A stretch of DNA of 64,000 nt from Agrobacterium salinitolerans (GTDB lineage Bacteria; Pseudomonadota; Alphaproteobacteria; Rhizobiales; Rhizobiaceae), in NCBI RefSeq assembly GCF_002008225.1, contig NZ_MRDH01000006.1:826316-890315 (forward strand), given 5' to 3'. The notes beneath the pieces are model-generated. The model saw only the letters and a program-made list of their open reading frames with translations, made no database searches and had not been told where the DNA came from. Positions within the stretch are counted from its first letter, which is position 1, and every line of letters begins with the position of its first letter. This document shows positions 62,358-64,000 of the stretch, piece by piece. Position numbers and translations under genes: made by a program.

Positions 62358-63557
62358 ATGTCCGACGCTGCCACCCTGACGTCCCGCGCGCGCCTTATCG
62401 GCGTGCTTGCGCTCGGGCAGATCGTGAGTTGGGGCACCGGTTTCGATATGCTGGCCGTTCTTGCGCCGCGCATTGGCGGCGAACTGGCGATCGGCAATGA
62501 GGTCGTTTTTGCCGGCCTCACCATCATGATGCTGATCAGCGCGCTTTGCGGCCCGCTGCTGGGAAGAATGCTCGTCCGCCGCGGCGCGGCCCCCGTGCTG
62601 ACGGCCGGTTCCGTGCTGTTCGCCGTCGGTTTTGCCGTGCTTGCCGTTTCGAGCGATATCGCAAGTTATCTTTTCGGCTGGGCCGTCATGGGTCTGGCCG
62701 CGACCTGCGGGTTGACGACAGCTGCCCATACGGCGGTGGTGGAGCGCGTGGGCGCGGAAAGCGGCCGGTTGCTGACGCTTCTGATGCTGTTCACCGGGCT
62801 TTCGGGGGCGGTTTTTCTGCCCCTCACCGCGTTTGTTGAACAGCATCTCGCTTGGCGCGGCACACTTCTGCTTTATGCCTGCCTGCAGATATTCGTGCTT
62901 CTGCCCCTCTATCTCTTTGTCCTTCCCGCCCGTCCGCCCCACAAGGAATCGCATCGGCAGACATCCGACGCTCCTTCGTCTTCGCCGGTCGATACACGCC
63001 GGGCTTTTCTGCTTCTGGCGGCCATGACGACAATCAGCGCCTTTACGACCTTCGGCCTGTCGCCGCTCTTGCCGCTGCTGCTGGTTCAGGCGGGCGCAAC
63101 GCAATCGCTTGCGGTGCAGCTGGCATCGGCGCGCAGCCTGCTGGCAATTACGGCGCGCGGGCTGGATTTTCTGCTGGGAAAACGCGGCGGTCCCTTTCTT
63201 ACCGCCATGATCGGCCTCTGTCTTCTGCTCCTGTCGCTGCTGCTGTTGCTGGCCTTTGCCCCGGCCATACCGGCCTTCATCGGCTTCATCGTGTTTTTCG
63301 GTTTCGGCGCCGGCGTGCTCACCGTCAGCCGGGCCGTTTTGCCGCTGGCGGTGTTTTCCCCGGGGGAATACGGTCTTCAGGCGGCGCGCATCTCGCTGCC
63401 GCAGAACCTCGCCATCGCCGTTGCACCCGTTATTTTCACGCTGGCGCTGGAGCGCGGCGGGGTGGCGGCCATGCTTGGCATCGCCGCCGTGCTGATCGCC
63501 ATTTCGTTCGTGCTGTTGCTCCTTCTGTGGAAAACCGTACGCAGGCAAAGCGCCTGA
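62358..63557 (+). CDS. MFS transporter inserted in the GTA cluster
   Basis: 399 residues from ATG 62358 (MSDAATLTSRARLIGVLAL); ATG 62325 is an alternative. Twelve hydrophobic helices, with LIGVLALGQIVSWGTGFDML and FAGLTIMMLISALCGPLLGR in the N-terminal half. It lies on the plus strand between the minus-strand gp8-like and gp9-like genes, ending 7 bases from the gp8-like stop and starting 86 bases from the gp9-like start. Substrate unknown. It is not a structural gene of any GTA. Confidence 0.9.
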   Translation: MSDAATLTSRARLIGVLALGQIVSWGTGFDMLAVLAPRIGGELAIGNEVVFAGLTIMMLISALCGPLLGRMLVRRGAAPVLTAGSVLFAVGFAVLAVSSDIASYLFGWAVMGLAATCGLTTAAHTAVVERVGAESGRLLTLLMLFTGLSGAVFLPLTAFVEQHLAWRGTLLLYACLQIFVLLPLYLFVLPARPPHKESHRQTSDAPSSSPVDTRRAFLLLAAMTTISAFTTFGLSPLLPLLLVQAGATQSLAVQLASARSLLAITARGLDFLLGKRGGPFLTAMIGLCLLLLSLLLLLAFAPAIPAFIGFIVFFGFGAGVLTVSRAVLPLAVFSPGEYGLQAARISLPQNLAIAVAPVIFTLALERGGVAAMLGIAAVLIAISFVLLLLLWKTVRRQSA

Positions 63558-63564
63558 AACGGCG

Positions 63565-63960
63565 CTACTCCGTCACCGCCCTGAAACGCATCTCCGCGAT
63601 GAAGTTCCGGGACTTCCCCTCGCGCCTCGAGCGGCTGGAAAGAAGCCGCAGGTTGACGAGAGAGACGCCGGCAATCGGCAGCGCGGCATCATCGAGCAGG
63701 ATCGTCACCCGGTCGACGATTTCGCCTGCACCCCTGCGGCCATTGGCGTCGCTCCATATATGCAGCGACAGGAAATGCTCCTCGGCCCTTTCCGTCGCCG
63801 TCGAATAGTCACGGCTTTCGAGATCATCGATAACGATGCACGGCAGAACCGCGCGCGGCAGAAGCCGGTCGACGACACCGCCGGGGATGAGCGCCGTCAG
63901 CGCCGCATCGCCCGTCAGTCGCGCGAAGATCGCCTGAAGAAGCAGGTTTGCGGCGCTCAT
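63565..63960 (-). CDS. DUF3168 protein, GTA gp8-like
   Basis: 131 residues. DUF3168 pattern: LLLQAIFARLTGDAALTAL then PCIVIDDLESRDYSTATERAEEHFLSLHIWSDANG in two stretches. Tail-completion/terminator protein joining tail to head. Its ATG overlaps the stop of the upstream head-closure gene (ATGA). Confidence 0.92.
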   Translation of the reverse strand: MSAANLLLQAIFARLTGDAALTALIPGGVVDRLLPRAVLPCIVIDDLESRDYSTATERAEEHFLSLHIWSDANGRRGAGEIVDRVTILLDDAALPIAGVSLVNLRLLSSRSRREGKSRNFIAEMRFRAVTE

Positions 63961-64000
63961 CGGCTTTCCTCCTCACAGCGGCAGACGATGAAGCGGCGTG
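63957..64000 (-). CDS. Phage head closure (head-tail adaptor) protein, C-terminus
   Basis: Only the last 13 codons are in the window (RRFIVCRCEEESR, then TGA). This ending is typical of the GTA gp7-like head-tail joining protein. Its stop overlaps the gp8-like start by four bases. The gene continues off the right edge. Confidence 0.75.
   Translation of the reverse strand, partial: RRFIVCRCEEESR

Noticed and set aside
62268-63548. 426-codon minus frame that would keep the GTA operon continuous
   Set aside because: It would remove the need for an MFS insertion, but it is Gln/Arg/His-rich without any phage similarity, while the plus strand encodes a textbook 12-helix transporter.
1-64000. CRISPR arrays, rRNA operon, intact insertion sequence or integrase
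   Set aside because: No regularly spaced short repeats, rRNA segments or transposase/integrase motifs were seen; the repeats present are palindromic rhizobial elements.

Overview
The window is chromosomal DNA of an alphaproteobacterium in the Rhizobiaceae, most likely Agrobacterium or a very close relative. Four things point there. The gene order feuN-feuP-feuQ, ccmIEFH (cycHJKL), degP, response regulator/kinase, glnE and pleC is that of rhizobial chromosomes. Part of an alphaproteobacterial gene transfer agent (GTA) tail cluster sits at the right end. A RopA-type porin starts at the left edge. Several families of rhizobial intergenic palindromic repeats are scattered through the gaps. The assignment comes from reading the sequence and recalling families; no database search was run.

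Region by region. 0-6 kb: porin N-terminus, tRNA-Ser(GCT), a DUF883/ElaB-like stress protein behind a probable EcfG-type promoter, an aldolase plus FAD reductase pair, a PilZ-like protein and a HisC-like aminotransferase. 6-12.7 kb: Sel1-repeat protein, DUF2147 protein, a P-loop protein, two tiny membrane proteins, AMP nucleosidase, a VapBC toxin-antitoxin pair with a perfect operator, an OsmC protein and a class III aminotransferase. 12.8-20.2 kb: lipid kinase, MFS exporter, MgtE magnesium channel, UppP, an HxlR regulator divergent from a quinone-reductase-type dehydrogenase, and a pentapeptide-repeat protein. 20.5-28.3 kb: ETF-ubiquinone oxidoreductase, then an accessory-looking patch (TetR/EamA pair, lipoprotein, LuxR-type regulator). 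Part of that patch is bracketed by a truncated and a complete copy of a cation diffusion facilitator gene; an SDR follows. 28.3-37 kb: GGDEF protein, Hsp70-like protein, uracil-DNA glycosylase, EamA transporter, aminopeptidase N and a carboxymuconolactone-decarboxylase-like protein.

37-54.5 kb is the regulatory and envelope core: pleC with a full CtrA box, convergent glnE, an OmpR-type two-component pair, a DegP protease, the ccmIEFH cytochrome c maturation operon behind an FNR/FixK-like box, a small surface-antigen lipoprotein, and the FeuPQ two-component system with its small modulator FeuN. These genes link cell-cycle control, nitrogen regulation, periplasmic protein quality and cytochrome c assembly.

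54.6-64 kb is the tail end of a GTA cluster on the minus strand: a holin-like protein, megatron/host specificity protein, NlpC/P60 peptidase, hub, distal tail, tape measure, tail chaperones, major tail protein, DUF3168 protein and the C-terminus of a head-closure protein. An MFS transporter gene on the opposite strand lies between the gp8-like and gp9-like genes and splits the tail operon. I found no CRISPR array, rRNA operon or intact insertion sequence.
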